DNA of 64,000 bases from CAVWGP01 sp963754645. Lineage in GTDB: Bacteria > Pseudomonadota > Alphaproteobacteria > Bin65. Position numbers and translations under genes: made by a program. Within the stretch, counting starts at the first letter, position 1, and every line of letters begins with the position of its first letter. The notes beneath the pieces were generated by a model. It was given only the letters and a program-made list of their open reading frames with translations, searched no databases and was not told the origin of the DNA. The stretch spans positions 1,054,001 to 1,118,000 of the forward strand of contig CAVWGP010000011.1 of NCBI GenBank assembly GCA_963754645.1. Direction: 5' to 3'. Positions 1-9,024 of this stretch are shown piece by piece.

Positions 1-396
1 TTCGGCCAGCCCGAAATCACCATCGGCACGATCCCGGGCGGCGGCGGCACGCAACGGTTGCCGCGCCGCATCGGCCGCGCCAAGGCGATGGATTTGTGCC
101 TCACCGGGCGCTTCATGAACGCGGCCGAGGCCGAGCGACTCGGCCTCGTGAGCCGCATCGTCGCGCCCGAGCGCCTGATGGAAGAGACCATGGCGGTCGC
201 CGACAAAATCGCGTCGCTGTCGCGCCCGATCGCGATGATGGCGAAGGAGGCCGTCAACGCCGCCGAAGAAGTGCCGCTCGCCGACGGCATCCGGCTGGAG
301 CGCCGCCTGTTCCACGCCACCTTCGCCACGGCCGACCAAAAGGAAGGCATGAATGCCTTCATGGAAAAGCGCAAGCCGAGCTTCAAGCACCGCTGA
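1..396 (+). CDS. Enoyl-CoA hydratase/isomerase (5'-truncated)
   Basis: C-terminal part of a crotonase-fold acyl-CoA hydratase; the 5' end lies outside the window. The visible protein opens with the family signature FGQPEITIGTIPGGGGTQRL, in which the Glu of QPEI corresponds to the second catalytic glutamate of classical crotonases (E164 in the rat enzyme). It ends with the usual EKRKPSFKHR tail. Such enzymes hydrate trans-2-enoyl-CoA in beta-oxidation or amino-acid breakdown. The next gene starts 10 bp after the stop, so the two may be cotranscribed. Assignment to the ECH family is firm; substrate is unknown, and the N-terminal oxyanion-hole motif cannot be checked. Confidence 0.9.
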   Translation, partial: FGQPEITIGTIPGGGGTQRLPRRIGRAKAMDLCLTGRFMNAAEAERLGLVSRIVAPERLMEETMAVADKIASLSRPIAMMAKEAVNAAEEVPLADGIRLERRLFHATFATADQKEGMNAFMEKRKPSFKHR

Positions 397-406
397 GCGG
401 CGGGCG

Positions 407-1336
407 ATGGCGCGCAAGAAAAAGGTCGTCGTCGCCGGCAGCGTCAACATGGACATTGTCGGCCGCGCCGCGCGCTATCCGGCCTTGGGCGAAACGGTGG
501 CGGGCAGCAGCGTCGCCTATTTTCCGGGCGGCAAGGGCGCCAACCAGGCGGTCGCGGCCGCGAAACTCGGCGCGCGCACTTGTTTCATCGGCCGTATCGG
601 CGACGACCGGTTCGGGCGGCAATTGCACGCGTTCCTGCGCAAGCAGCGGATCGATCTCGGCGCGCTCGCGGTGACGCGGGGTGCCGCGACCGGCGTCGCC
701 CTCATCGTGCTCGCCGGCGCCGACAACGCGATCACGGTCATTCCCGGCGCCAACGGCCTGGTGACGCCGCGCGATCTTGCCGCCGTGCCGGTCGAAGCCG
801 GCGATGTACTACTGAGCCAGTTCGAAATCCCGCTCGCCACCGTCCGCGCCTTTCTCGCGCGCGGCAAGGCGCGCGGCGCCGTCACCATCCTCAATCCGGC
901 GCCGGCGCGGCGCGTCGGCCGCGATTTTCTCGCCCTCGCCGATATTCTCGTGGTCAACGAAACCGAGCTCGCCCTGCTGTCGCGCCGGCGCGTCGGCCCG
1001 GCGACATCGGCCCGTGACATCGCTGCCGCCGCCGCGCGCCTGCGCTGTCGGCCGGATCAGGCGATCGTCGTCACGCTCGGCGCGCGCGGCGTCGTGGCGC
1101 TGATCGAAGGTAGAACGCTCAGCGTTCCGGCGCGCCGGGTCAAAGCCGTCGACACCACCGGCGCCGGCGATTGCTTCGCCGGCGCGCTCGCGGCGGCGCT
1201 GGCGTCTGGCGAAACGCTCGCCGCGGCCATTGCCCTCGCCAATGACGCCGCTGCGATCTCCGTGCAACGTCCCGGCGCGGCGCCGTCGATGCCGACGCGG
1301 CGCGAGCTGGCGAAATTCCGGCGCCACAACCGTTAA
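407..1336 (+). CDS. rbsK: Ribokinase-like PfkB family sugar kinase
   Basis: A 309-residue PfkB-family kinase that phosphorylates a sugar or sugar-derived alcohol with ATP. Signature 1 (PGGKGANQA, residues 40-48) and signature 2 (DTTGAGD, residues 249-255, with the catalytic Asp last) are both intact, and the N-terminal AGSVNMDIV strand is typical of ribokinases. A longer reading from position 353 would overlap the upstream hydratase in another frame, so ATG 407 is preferred; it gives a normal N-terminus. No ribose transporter is adjacent. The downstream genes on the other strand suggest sugar-acid metabolism. Ribokinase is the closest named family, but other PfkB substrates are possible. Confidence 0.83.
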   Translation: MARKKKVVVAGSVNMDIVGRAARYPALGETVAGSSVAYFPGGKGANQAVAAAKLGARTCFIGRIGDDRFGRQLHAFLRKQRIDLGALAVTRGAATGVALIVLAGADNAITVIPGANGLVTPRDLAAVPVEAGDVLLSQFEIPLATVRAFLARGKARGAVTILNPAPARRVGRDFLALADILVVNETELALLSRRRVGPATSARDIAAAAARLRCRPDQAIVVTLGARGVVALIEGRTLSVPARRVKAVDTTGAGDCFAGALAAALASGETLAAAIALANDAAAISVQRPGAAPSMPTRRELAKFRRHNR

Positions 1337-1361
1337 TTGCTCCGCGCGCCAACGTCACCGC

Positions 1362-1476
1362 GTAGGGGCGGGTCTCCGACCCGCCCTTTTGCGTGTCGTG
1401 CGGCAACAGCAGTGCCGCCGCGTCGGCGCAATCGATTGTCGTGTTGCACGAGGGCGGGTCGGAGACCCGCCCCTAC
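1362..1476. repeat. Palindromic repeat, GTAGGGGCG family, copy 1
   Basis: A 115-bp inverted repeat between convergent genes. The left arm starts GTAGGGGCGGG and the right arm ends CCCGCCCCTAC. Each arm is itself a small hairpin (GGGCGGGTC, three bases, GACCCGCCC). The centre (about 1387-1450) differs from the other copies. A near-identical pair of arms occurs at 33725-33821, and the same outer ends with a different inner word at 23603-23688. Likely a dispersed non-coding palindromic element; it could also act as a bidirectional transcription terminator here. Confidence 0.85.
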
Positions 1477-1498
1477 GAAGCAACAATATTTTTTTCGG

Positions 1499-2680
1499 CT
1501 ACGCCCGCAGCAGCCCGCGCGCCGCGAGGTTGCGCATCAGGGCGGAGAGGCCGAAGGTCCAGGGGGCGATGCGTTCGCTGTGGCTCACGCGGTTGACCAG
1601 GCGGCCGAGCCTGGGCGTGGCGACGGTGACGATGTCGCCGAGCTTGTGGGTGAAGCCGCGGCCCTTCTCGCCGCGATCCGCGATCGGCGCGAACATGGTG
1701 CCGAGAAACAGCAGGAATCCGTCGGGATATTGATGCTCGGCGCCGGCGGCATGGCGCACGAGTTCGGCCGGATCGCGGCTGATCATGCTGAGCGAGCTGC
1801 CGCCGGTCAGCGTGTAGCCCTCGGGGCCGTTCACCGTCAGCGACACGTCCGCCTGGCGCACGTCGTCGAGCGTATAGCCGGCGTCGAACAAGCGGATGAA
1901 CGGGCCGATGGCGCAGGAGGCGTTGTTGTCCTTGGCGCGGCCGAGCAGAAGCGCGCTGCGGCCCTCGAAATCGCGCAGGTTCACGTCGTTGCCGAGCGTG
2001 GCGCCGACGATTGTCTGCCGGCTGTTGACGGCGAGCACGATCTCGGGCTCTGGATTGTTCCAGCTCGAACGCGCGAGAATGCCGATATCGCCGCCGAAGC
2101 CGATGGCGGACATGGGCTGGCACTTGGTGAAAATCTCGGCGTCCTCGCCCAAGCCGACTTCGAGATATTGCGACCATAAGCCCTGTTGCTTGAGCGTGTC
2201 GCGCAGCTTGAGCGCCTCGCGCGAGCCGGGCTTGACGGCGGTGACGGCGGCGCCGAGCGTCGCGTGGATCTGCGCGCGGATTTCCTCGGCGCGGCCGAAA
2301 TCGCCGCGCGCGTGCTCCTCGATGAGCCGCTCGAGCAGGCTGGCGGCGAAGGTGACGCCGCTCGCCTTGATCGCCTGCAGATCGGCCGGCGCCAGCAGGT
2401 GGCGTTGCGCGGGTCTCGCCATGCCGGCCGCGCTGTTGCGCATGATGTCCTCGACGGCGCCGATTTCGGGCGTGTCCGGCCCGGGTGCTACGGCGGCAAC
2501 GGGATCGCGCGCTTCGAGCAGATCGCTGAGCGTCGGGAAGCGGCGCGCGAGATCGAAAACGCGCCCGTCGCGGACGCGGATCGGGCTCGGGCCGGCGACG
2601 GCGCCGGGAATCCAGGCGCGGCCGACAAGCACGGCGCGCGCGGCGTCGTCGGGCAGGCATTCGGCGGGTGAAATTTCCAT
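1499..2680 (-). CDS. FAH-family hydrolase/dehydratase (XylX-like)
   Basis: A 393-residue protein of the fumarylacetoacetate hydrolase superfamily. The C-terminal half carries the metal-binding region (PEPEIVLAV, then GATLGNDVNLRDFEGRSAL), where acidic residues coordinate Mg/Mn and bind 2-keto acids. Length and an extended N-terminal domain resemble bacterial 2-keto-3-deoxy-sugar-acid dehydratases such as Caulobacter XylX rather than short FAH hydrolases. It is the last gene of a minus-strand operon with a TRAP transporter, a PhyH dioxygenase and a DapA-family lyase, which fits breakdown of an imported sugar acid or related carboxylate. The exact substrate is inferred from family and context only. 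Confidence 0.75.
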   Translation of the reverse strand: MEISPAECLPDDAARAVLVGRAWIPGAVAGPSPIRVRDGRVFDLARRFPTLSDLLEARDPVAAVAPGPDTPEIGAVEDIMRNSAAGMARPAQRHLLAPADLQAIKASGVTFAASLLERLIEEHARGDFGRAEEIRAQIHATLGAAVTAVKPGSREALKLRDTLKQQGLWSQYLEVGLGEDAEIFTKCQPMSAIGFGGDIGILARSSWNNPEPEIVLAVNSRQTIVGATLGNDVNLRDFEGRSALLLGRAKDNNASCAIGPFIRLFDAGYTLDDVRQADVSLTVNGPEGYTLTGGSSLSMISRDPAELVRHAAGAEHQYPDGFLLFLGTMFAPIADRGEKGRGFTHKLGDIVTVATPRLGRLVNRVSHSERIAPWTFGLSALMRNLAARGLLRA

Positions 2681-2714
2681 GGCAAGCGCTCGCGGGTGAA
2701 CTCCGGCCGCAATC

Positions 2715-3995
2715 TCAACCGAATTGCTTGGGAAGCCAAGTCGTCAGGGGCGGCCAAACGGTAATCAGGATAAGAACGGCGATCAGCGGAATCAGGAACG
2801 GCGCCACCGCGCGGCACATACGGTCGAACGGAACCTCGGCGACCCGCGCGGTCACGAACAGCACGATGCCGACCGGCGGGGTGAGCGTGCCGATCATGAG
2901 ATTGAGCACGACGACGACGCCGAATTGCACCGGATCGATGCCGAGCGCGAGCGCCACTGGCACCAGGATCGGGATCAGGATCAGCATCGCGGCAATGGCT
3001 TCCATGAAGCAGCCAACAAGCAGCAGGAGCAGGTTGACCAACAGCAAGAACACCAGCGGATCGGCGGAGAAACCGCGCAGGAAGTCGCCGGCGTCGTGCG
3101 GAATGCGCGCGATCGACAGGCAATAGCTGAACAGCGACGCGGTCATCACCAGGGCCATGACGACGCCCGTGGTCTCGACGGTTTGCAGCAGGAGGCGCGG
3201 CAGCGCGCCGAGGCTGAACTCGCGATAGACGAAAAGCCCGAGCACGAGCGCGTAAAGCGCCGCGACCGCGGCGCATTCGGTGGGCGTGAAAACGCCCCAC
3301 AACATGCCGCCGATCAGCAGCAGCGGCGCCATCAGCGCCCAGAAGGCGCGATAGGCGGCCAGCGCCAGATCGCTGACGCTCGGAAAGGGATGCGCCGGCA
3401 ATTTTTTCCGCACCGCGATCGCGCGCACCATGAGCATCAGCGCCACCGCCATCAGCAGGCCCGGGACGATGCCGGCGATGAACAGCGCGCCGATCGAGGC
3501 TTCCGCCGTGACGCCATAGATGATCATCGGCAGGCTCGGCGGAATGATCGGCCCGATCGTCGCCGATGCGGCGGTGATCGCGCCCGCGGTTTCGGCGTCG
3601 TAGCCGGCGTCTTTCATCGCCTTGATCTCGACCGTGCCGAGCCCGGCCGCGTCGGCCACCGCCGATCCGCTCATGCCGGCGAAGATGACGCTGGCGACGA
3701 TGTTGGCCTGGCACAGCCCGCCCTTCATCCAGCCGACGCAGACCGTGGCGAAGGCGAAAACGCGCTGGGTGATGCCGGCCGCGTTCATGATGCTGCCCAT
3801 GAGGATGAACAGCGGTGCCGCCAGCAGCGGAAACGAATTTGCCGCCATCGCGATCTTCTGCGGCAGGATGACGAGCGCCACGTCGTGGATGGCAAGAAAC
3901 GCCGCCGCGGCGAGCGCCATCGACAGGAAAATCGGCACGCCGAAAAACAACGACGCGAACCAAAGCGCCAGGATGACGAGCATGGTCTCGGTCAT
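2715..3995 (-). CDS. dctM: TRAP transporter large permease (DctM)
   Basis: A 426-residue integral membrane protein with about twelve hydrophobic segments, matching the DctM/SiaM large subunit that moves the solute across the inner membrane using a sodium or proton gradient. The GAITAASATIGPIIPPSLPM stretch is the conserved DctM core motif. ATG 3995 overlaps the stop of the small permease by four bases (ATGA), which fixes the start and indicates translational coupling. The frame stays open upstream of this ATG, but that extension only shadows the small permease. Substrate unknown; the neighbouring catabolic genes suggest a carboxylate. Confidence 0.93.
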   Translation of the reverse strand: MTETMLVILALWFASLFFGVPIFLSMALAAAAFLAIHDVALVILPQKIAMAANSFPLLAAPLFILMGSIMNAAGITQRVFAFATVCVGWMKGGLCQANIVASVIFAGMSGSAVADAAGLGTVEIKAMKDAGYDAETAGAITAASATIGPIIPPSLPMIIYGVTAEASIGALFIAGIVPGLLMAVALMLMVRAIAVRKKLPAHPFPSVSDLALAAYRAFWALMAPLLLIGGMLWGVFTPTECAAVAALYALVLGLFVYREFSLGALPRLLLQTVETTGVVMALVMTASLFSYCLSIARIPHDAGDFLRGFSADPLVFLLLVNLLLLLVGCFMEAIAAMLILIPILVPVALALGIDPVQFGVVVVLNLMIGTLTPPVGIVLFVTARVAEVPFDRMCRAVAPFLIPLIAVLILITVWPPLTTWLPKQFG

Positions 3996-4492
3996 GGCGC
4001 CGCGCTTTCGCCGCTGGTGTCTTCGCCGCGCAAGGTCCGCGCGATCTCGGCCGCCGCATAGCCCGCGATCAGCAGCGCCGATAGCGGGACGATCGCGTAG
4101 ACCACGGCGAAGCTGACATGGAGCGTGATCGTGTCGACATCGGCGTTGCGCAGCGTGATCGCCGCGCCGTAGCGCAGAAGCAAGGCGGCGAAGAACAGCG
4201 ACAGGGCGTGGACGGCGAGTTGCAGCGCGCGCCGCACAGCACCCGGCAGGCGATCGACCAGGCTCGAAACCGCGATATGCGTGCGCCGGCGCGTCGCGAT
4301 CGTCCAGCCGAGGAAGCAGATCCAAATGAACAGATAGCGCGACAATTCCTCGGACCAGACGAGCGGCCGGTCGAGGCCGTAGCGGAAGGCGACCTGCGCC
4401 AGCACGACGGCGAACATGAGCGCGAACAGCGCGATCGCGAGCGCATCGATGGCGCGCTCGAGCGCGCGGCGCAATCGCCTCAGAGCCGGCAT
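3992..4492 (-). CDS. dctQ: TRAP transporter small permease (DctQ)
   Basis: A 166-residue protein with four predicted transmembrane helices (about residues 14-36, 50-70, 87-108 and 127-148), the standard DctQ topology. The motif VWSEELSRYLFIWICFLG is the hallmark of the family. It pairs with DctM and the periplasmic DctP protein to form a TRAP importer. It lies 37 bp downstream of dctP and overlaps dctM by 4 bp. It is distinct from the second DctQ at 8500-9015, so this is a separate transporter. Confidence 0.9.
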   Translation of the reverse strand: MPALRRLRRALERAIDALAIALFALMFAVVLAQVAFRYGLDRPLVWSEELSRYLFIWICFLGWTIATRRRTHIAVSSLVDRLPGAVRRALQLAVHALSLFFAALLLRYGAAITLRNADVDTITLHVSFAVVYAIVPLSALLIAGYAAAEIARTLRGEDTSGESAAP

Positions 4493-4529
4493 CCGCGCTG
4501 GCGGCGGCGCAGGCGCGGGCGCCTGCGGC

Positions 4530-5507
4530 TCAGCGCACCGCCATGATCTTCTCGAACGTGCCCTTGCCCCAGCGCGCCTCGAATTTCTGCGGCACCGAGG
4601 CCAGCACGGCGTCCTGGAAGCTCTTGCGGTCGGGCTCGATGACCGTCATGCCGCTTTTGCGCAGCTCGTCGAGCAGCGATTTCTCGGCGGCGAGTATCTG
4701 CCGGTCCTGCCAAGCGATGCCGTTGTCGATCGCGGCCTTGACGATCTTGCGGTCGTCGTCCTTGAGCCGCTGCCAGAACGCCTCGTTGATGACGACGAGG
4801 CGCGGCGTGATGATGTGGGCGGTCAGGATCAGATATTTCTGCACTTCGTCGAACTTGGCGCTCTTGATCGTCGGCAGCGGATTTTCCTGGCCGTCGACGA
4901 CGTTCTGCTTGAGCGCGAGATAGAGCTCGTTGAAATTCATCGGCGTCGGCTTGGCGCCCCAGGATTCGGCCATCGCCTTGAACACGTCGTTCTCCGGTAC
5001 GCGCAGCTTCAAGCCCGCCATGTCCTTGGCGCTGGCGATCGCCTTGTTCGACGTCGTCACGTGCCGGGCGCCGTAATAGGTGGTGCCGACGATGCGCATG
5101 CCGCGGCCCTTGATCAGTGCCTGGTTGAACTCCTCGCCGATCGGGCTCGCCATCGCCGTGGCGAGGTGCGCGGCGTCGCGCCACAGGAACGGCGCTTCGA
5201 GCACCGACATGGCCGGCACCCACTGGCCGAAATTCGCGGCACCCTCGGTGACGATGTGCTGCGCGCCGTTCGCCACTGCCTCGATCATGTCGCGCGAGCC
5301 GCCGAGCTGGCCGCCGGGAAACGACTGAATCTCGATGCGGCCGTTCGATTTCTGCTTTACCTCGTCGGCGACGCGGCCGATCATCTGGACCGAGGGATGC
5401 GTGCCGCCCACCACGTCGCCCCAGCGAATCGTGATCTCGGCGGCGAGCGCCGGGCCGGCGATCGCGGCTATGGCAAGGCCGAATGCGGATGCGGCAAGAT
5501 ATTTCAT
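4530..5507 (-). CDS. dctP: TRAP transporter substrate-binding protein (DctP)
   Basis: A 325-residue periplasmic solute receptor. The signal peptide (MKYLAASAFGLAIAAIAG, cleavage after ALAA) precedes a DctP fold with the family segments LYLALKQNVVDGQENPLPTI and the ligand-clamping Arg in LKLRVPEN. ATG 5507 is chosen because GGAGG lies eight bases upstream and a signal peptide follows directly; a longer open frame exists but lacks these. It delivers solute to the DctQM permease encoded just downstream. DctP proteins of this class bind carboxylates or sugar acids; the ligand here is not determined. Confidence 0.92.
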   Translation of the reverse strand: MKYLAASAFGLAIAAIAGPALAAEITIRWGDVVGGTHPSVQMIGRVADEVKQKSNGRIEIQSFPGGQLGGSRDMIEAVANGAQHIVTEGAANFGQWVPAMSVLEAPFLWRDAAHLATAMASPIGEEFNQALIKGRGMRIVGTTYYGARHVTTSNKAIASAKDMAGLKLRVPENDVFKAMAESWGAKPTPMNFNELYLALKQNVVDGQENPLPTIKSAKFDEVQKYLILTAHIITPRLVVINEAFWQRLKDDDRKIVKAAIDNGIAWQDRQILAAEKSLLDELRKSGMTVIEPDRKSFQDAVLASVPQKFEARWGKGTFEKIMAVR

Positions 5508-5536
5508 GGCGGCTGTCCTCCGTGATGGAGCGCGCA

Positions 5537-6430
5537 TCATCGCTTGATCGGCGGCGCGGTCAATGGCTGCGCCGCGGAAAGGCAGCCATAGCCCTTGCCG
5601 CCATGGGCCGGCGGGTCGGGGCCGGCGAAGCGCTCGTCCATCGGATCGGCGGCGGGCTGATAGCGGATGTCGCTCGATATCCGCACCCGGCGCGTCGGCG
5701 CGCGATTGTCGAACGAGCCGTGAATCGCGAACAGGCCGAAGATCAGGCAATCGCCCGGCGCGAAATCGGCGGTCAGCAGGCGGGCGCCGCGCCGGGCGGC
5801 GAAATCGATCGCGTCGCCGGCGATGTGGCCGGGCCGAGCCGGATCGCGGTCGACATCGCGGCCGGCATAGTCCGCGATGACGTCGTCGAAGCGGTGCGAA
5901 TTCTCGACGATGAAAATCGGCCCGTCTTCGAGCGCCGCCGGCCCGAGCGGAATCCAGATCGTCAGCACCCGCGCCGAGCCGCGATTCATGTAGGGGTGAT
6001 CGAGATGCAACGGGCTGGCCCGCCCGGACGCCATGACGCGCAGCCAGACGAAATCGAACGCCGCCGCCGGCGCGCCCAAGAGGCCGCTCATGCGTTCGCG
6101 CAGCGCGGCGCCGTGCGTCACCCGCCGCAGCGCCGCGCCCTCGCTCACCGCGCGCCAGAACGCGCCGAGATCGGGATGCAGCTCGGCGCGCCGGCTGGTT
6201 CCGGTGGCGATGGCGTCGCGCGCCGGCGCGGCGATTTCGCCGACCGAATGGAGCCGCGCCAGGATCTCGTCGCGCGCCGCCAGCACGGCATCGCGATCCA
6301 ACGCGCCGCGCAGCAGCGCATAGCCACGATCCGCAAGATCTCGCCGGCCATCGGCGCCGGTGACCGGCTGGAGCGCGCCGATCAGCGCCGCGGGAACGGC
6401 GCGGCCGTCGATCGTCGCCGCCGCGTTCAA
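5537..6430 (-). CDS. Phytanoyl-CoA dioxygenase (PhyH) family protein
   Basis: A 297-residue Fe(II)/2-oxoglutarate-dependent dioxygenase-like protein. The metal-binding His-x-Asp is visible in PLHLDHPYMN, and the distal His with the 2-oxoglutarate-binding Arg in FAIHGSFDNRAPTRRVRIS. No ATG fits the N-terminus; a TTG at 6430 overlaps the stop of the upstream DapA-family gene in the arrangement TTGA, which is the likely start. Family members hydroxylate small molecules, not only phytanoyl-CoA. Between a lyase and a TRAP transporter, it probably oxidises the transported compound or an intermediate. Substrate unknown. Confidence 0.8.
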   Translation of the reverse strand: MNAAATIDGRAVPAALIGALQPVTGADGRRDLADRGYALLRGALDRDAVLAARDEILARLHSVGEIAAPARDAIATGTSRRAELHPDLGAFWRAVSEGAALRRVTHGAALRERMSGLLGAPAAAFDFVWLRVMASGRASPLHLDHPYMNRGSARVLTIWIPLGPAALEDGPIFIVENSHRFDDVIADYAGRDVDRDPARPGHIAGDAIDFAARRGARLLTADFAPGDCLIFGLFAIHGSFDNRAPTRRVRISSDIRYQPAADPMDERFAGPDPPAHGGKGYGCLSAAQPLTAPPIKR

Positions 6431-7326
6431 GCGGGCGCCGCCGCGAAAAGCCCGTCGAACTCGCGGGCGAGGCACTTCTGTGCCTCGGCCGAAAGTGCGA
6501 GCAACGGCGGCCGCATGCGCGCCCAGGCCGCGTCCTTGAGCCCGTGCGCGATGAGCGCCTTGATCGACGGAACCACGCCGTGGGCTTCGAGCGCCGGAAT
6601 CAGCTGGTCGAGGCGCGGATCGTGCGTCGCCGTGGAAGCGAGGCGAAGGATGTCGCGCGGCATGAGATTGGCGAGGCCGGTGATGGCGCCGGCGCCGCCC
6701 AGCCGCATCGCCTCGGCGAGGTGGCCTTCGTGGCCGACCAGGATGAGCCGGTCGCGATGCGCGGCCAGCAGGGATTGCGTGTAGGGCCAATCGCCCGAAC
6801 TGTCCTTGACCCCGTCGATGACGCTCGGAAACGCCCGCTTCAAGCGCTCGATCAGCGCGATCGGCAGCGGCACCTGGGTCAGCGACGGGATGTGGTAAAG
6901 CAGCACGCCGCGCGCCCGCGCGCCCATCGCCTCGAACAAGCCGGCGAACCAGCGATACACGCCCTCTTCCGGCGGGCCTTTGAAATAGACCGGCGGCGCC
7001 AGCAGAATGCGCGCGCAACCGGCATCGGCGGCCACGCGCCATTGCTCGAGCGCGTCGCCCGCCGCGCTCACGATCACGCCGCAGGCGATCCGCGCCGGCG
7101 CGATGCCCGCTTTTGCCACGGCGGCGATGAGCGCGCCGCGCTCGGCGAGGCCGATCGAGGGTCCTTCGCCCGTGGTGCCGAACAGCGTGACGCCGTGCAG
7201 GCCGGCATCGGTCAGCCGCCGCGCCAAGGCGGCGGTGCGCGCCGCGTCGATCTTGCCGGCGTCGTCGAAGGCCGTGGCAAGCGCGGCGCTGATGCCGAAA
7301 TCCGCGAAGCGCGATAGGTCGGTCAT
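6427..7326 (-). CDS. DapA-family aldolase/lyase (dihydrodipicolinate synthase/NAL superfamily)
   Basis: A 299-residue class I aldolase-fold enzyme. All three family markers are present: GTTGEG near residue 50, the Tyr in LYHIP near residue 144, and the Schiff-base Lys in DGVKDSSGDW near residue 172. Such enzymes cleave or dehydrate 2-keto-3-deoxy sugar acids, sialic acid and similar keto acids, or make dihydrodipicolinate. First gene of the minus-strand TRAP operon, so a catabolic role on the imported solute is more likely than lysine synthesis. It starts 147 bp from the divergent TRAP operon, whose last gene is a second DapA homologue. Confidence 0.85.
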   Translation of the reverse strand: MTDLSRFADFGISAALATAFDDAGKIDAARTAALARRLTDAGLHGVTLFGTTGEGPSIGLAERGALIAAVAKAGIAPARIACGVIVSAAGDALEQWRVAADAGCARILLAPPVYFKGPPEEGVYRWFAGLFEAMGARARGVLLYHIPSLTQVPLPIALIERLKRAFPSVIDGVKDSSGDWPYTQSLLAAHRDRLILVGHEGHLAEAMRLGGAGAITGLANLMPRDILRLASTATHDPRLDQLIPALEAHGVVPSIKALIAHGLKDAAWARMRPPLLALSAEAQKCLAREFDGLFAAAPA

Positions 7327-7473
7327 GTCTTCCTGTCCCCGGTGGCTCTGCTGGCGCCGGATGCTAGACGAACGCCTGGGCGGCGTGAACGCCAATTCGC
7401 CCTTGCGGTGCCGCGGCACAAATGCATCATGGAGCCAACAAGACCAACGAAACACCCGATGGGAGGATATGAC

Positions 7474-8482
7474 ATGGCAAATTCGGCAAGAATGCGTTTC
7501 TTGGCCGCCGGCCTGATCGCCGGCGCGGCCCTGGCGCTGGGCGCGGCGCCGGCCCCGGCGCAAGGCAAGACGACGCTGCGCATCTCGACCCCGGCCGTGC
7601 CCGACGATTGGCACACCAAGATGCTCTCCGTGTTCAAGGACGAACTGGAAAAACTCTCGCCCGGCAAATACGACGTGCAGATTCACCATTCCGGCACGCT
7701 GTTCAAGCAGGGCACCGAGCCCGCCGCCATGGCGCGCGGCAATCTCGAAATGGCGATGATCTCGATGCAGGACATCGCCAAGCAGATTCCCGAATATTCG
7801 CTGTTCACCGCCGGCTACCTGATCCGCGATCCGGACCACCAGCAAAAGGTGTTCAACGGCGCGATCGGCGCCGAAATCTACAAGAAAGTCGCCGAGGCGA
7901 TGGAAATTCAAATCCTCACCGTCGCCTATCTCGGCACGCGCCAGGTCAATCTGCGCGACGCCAAGGACGTGAAGACGCCGGCCGATCTCAAGGGCTTGAA
8001 GCTGCGCATGCCGGGCTCGAAGGAGTGGCTCTTTCTCGGCCAGGCGCTCGGCGCCAATCCCACGCCGCTGGCCTTCAACGAAGTCTATCTCGCGCTCAAG
8101 ACCGGCACGGTCGACGGCCAGGACAATCCGCTGCCCACGGTCAAATCGGCGAAATTCTACGAAGTCACCAAGCAAATCGTGCTCACCGGCCATTTGGTCG
8201 ACGGCGTGTATCTCGTCGATCGCCAGCAAAACTTATGCCGCGCTCGGCGCCGCCGAGCAGGCCAAGGTCAAGCAAGCGGCGCTCGCCGGCGCGAAGTACA
8301 ACAATGAGAACCGCATCAAGGACGAGGCCGAGCTGCTCGAATTCTTCAAGAAGGAAGGCCTCACCGTCACGACGCCGAATCTCGATGCGTTCCGCGGCGA
8401 AGTGCAGAAGCAGTATCTCGCCTCGGAATTCTCGAAAACCTGGCCGCCGGGCATGCTGGAGCGCGTCAACGCGGTGAAATAG
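7474..8482 (+). CDS. dctP: TRAP transporter substrate-binding protein (DctP), frameshifted
   Basis: Second DctP receptor of the window. ATG 7474 is preceded by GGGAGG seven bases upstream and followed by a signal peptide ending near APAPAQG. The DctP motif VYLALKTGTVDGQDNPLPTV is intact. Around position 8222 the frame breaks: the protein reads HLVDGVYLVD and then nonsense, while the next frame continues KTYAALGAAEQAKVKQAALA and runs to the natural stop at 8480-8482. One extra base explains this. Without correction the receptor would lose its last ~80 residues and end at 8307. The dctQ gene follows 17 bp after the true stop. Confidence 0.85.
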
Positions 8483-8499
8483 CAGCCGCGTTCCGATCG

Positions 8500-9015
8500 A
8501 TGAACCAGCCGGTGCCGAACGGCGCCGAACGCTCCGGCGCGGCGCTACTCGCGTCTTTGCGCGCGAATGCCGAACGTGTCGGCGTCGCGCTCTTTGCCGC
8601 GCTCTTCGTCGTGTTCCTGCTGCAGGTTTTCATGCGCTACATCGTCAACCGGCCGCTCGGCTGGAGCGACGAGGCGGCGCTGCTGCTTTATCCCTGGGCG
8701 ATCTTCTGGGCATGCGCCTTTCTGGTGCCGCTCAAGAATCACGTCGCGTTCGACATCGTCTATCAGGCCGCGGCGCCGCGCGCGCGGCGGGTTCTGGCGC
8801 TCATCGCCGCTTGCATCGCGGTGGGGCTGTTCGCGGCCGCGCTGCCCGGCACGTTCGACTACACGTGGTTCATGCGTCGCGAGCGGACGCCCGTGCTGGG
8901 CATGCCGTATCACTACGTGTTTGCCTGCTTCGCCATTTTCCTGGCGGCGATGGTGTTCCTGTTCGCCGTCAGAATATGGCGCCTCGCCGGCCGGCGCTGG
9001 CGCGATCATCTGTAG
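8500..9015 (+). CDS. dctQ: TRAP transporter small permease (DctQ)
   Basis: A 171-residue four-helix membrane protein with the DctQ signature VNRPLGWSDEAALLLYPWAI. It belongs to the plus-strand TRAP operon (dctP-dctQ-dctM-dapA homologue) and is only distantly similar to the DctQ at 3992-4492. It starts 17 bp after dctP and ends 9 bp before dctM. It forms the inner-membrane complex with DctM and accepts solute from DctP. Confidence 0.9.
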   Translation: MNQPVPNGAERSGAALLASLRANAERVGVALFAALFVVFLLQVFMRYIVNRPLGWSDEAALLLYPWAIFWACAFLVPLKNHVAFDIVYQAAAPRARRVLALIAACIAVGLFAAALPGTFDYTWFMRRERTPVLGMPYHYVFACFAIFLAAMVFLFAVRIWRLAGRRWRDHL

Positions 9016-9024
9016 CGCCGCCGC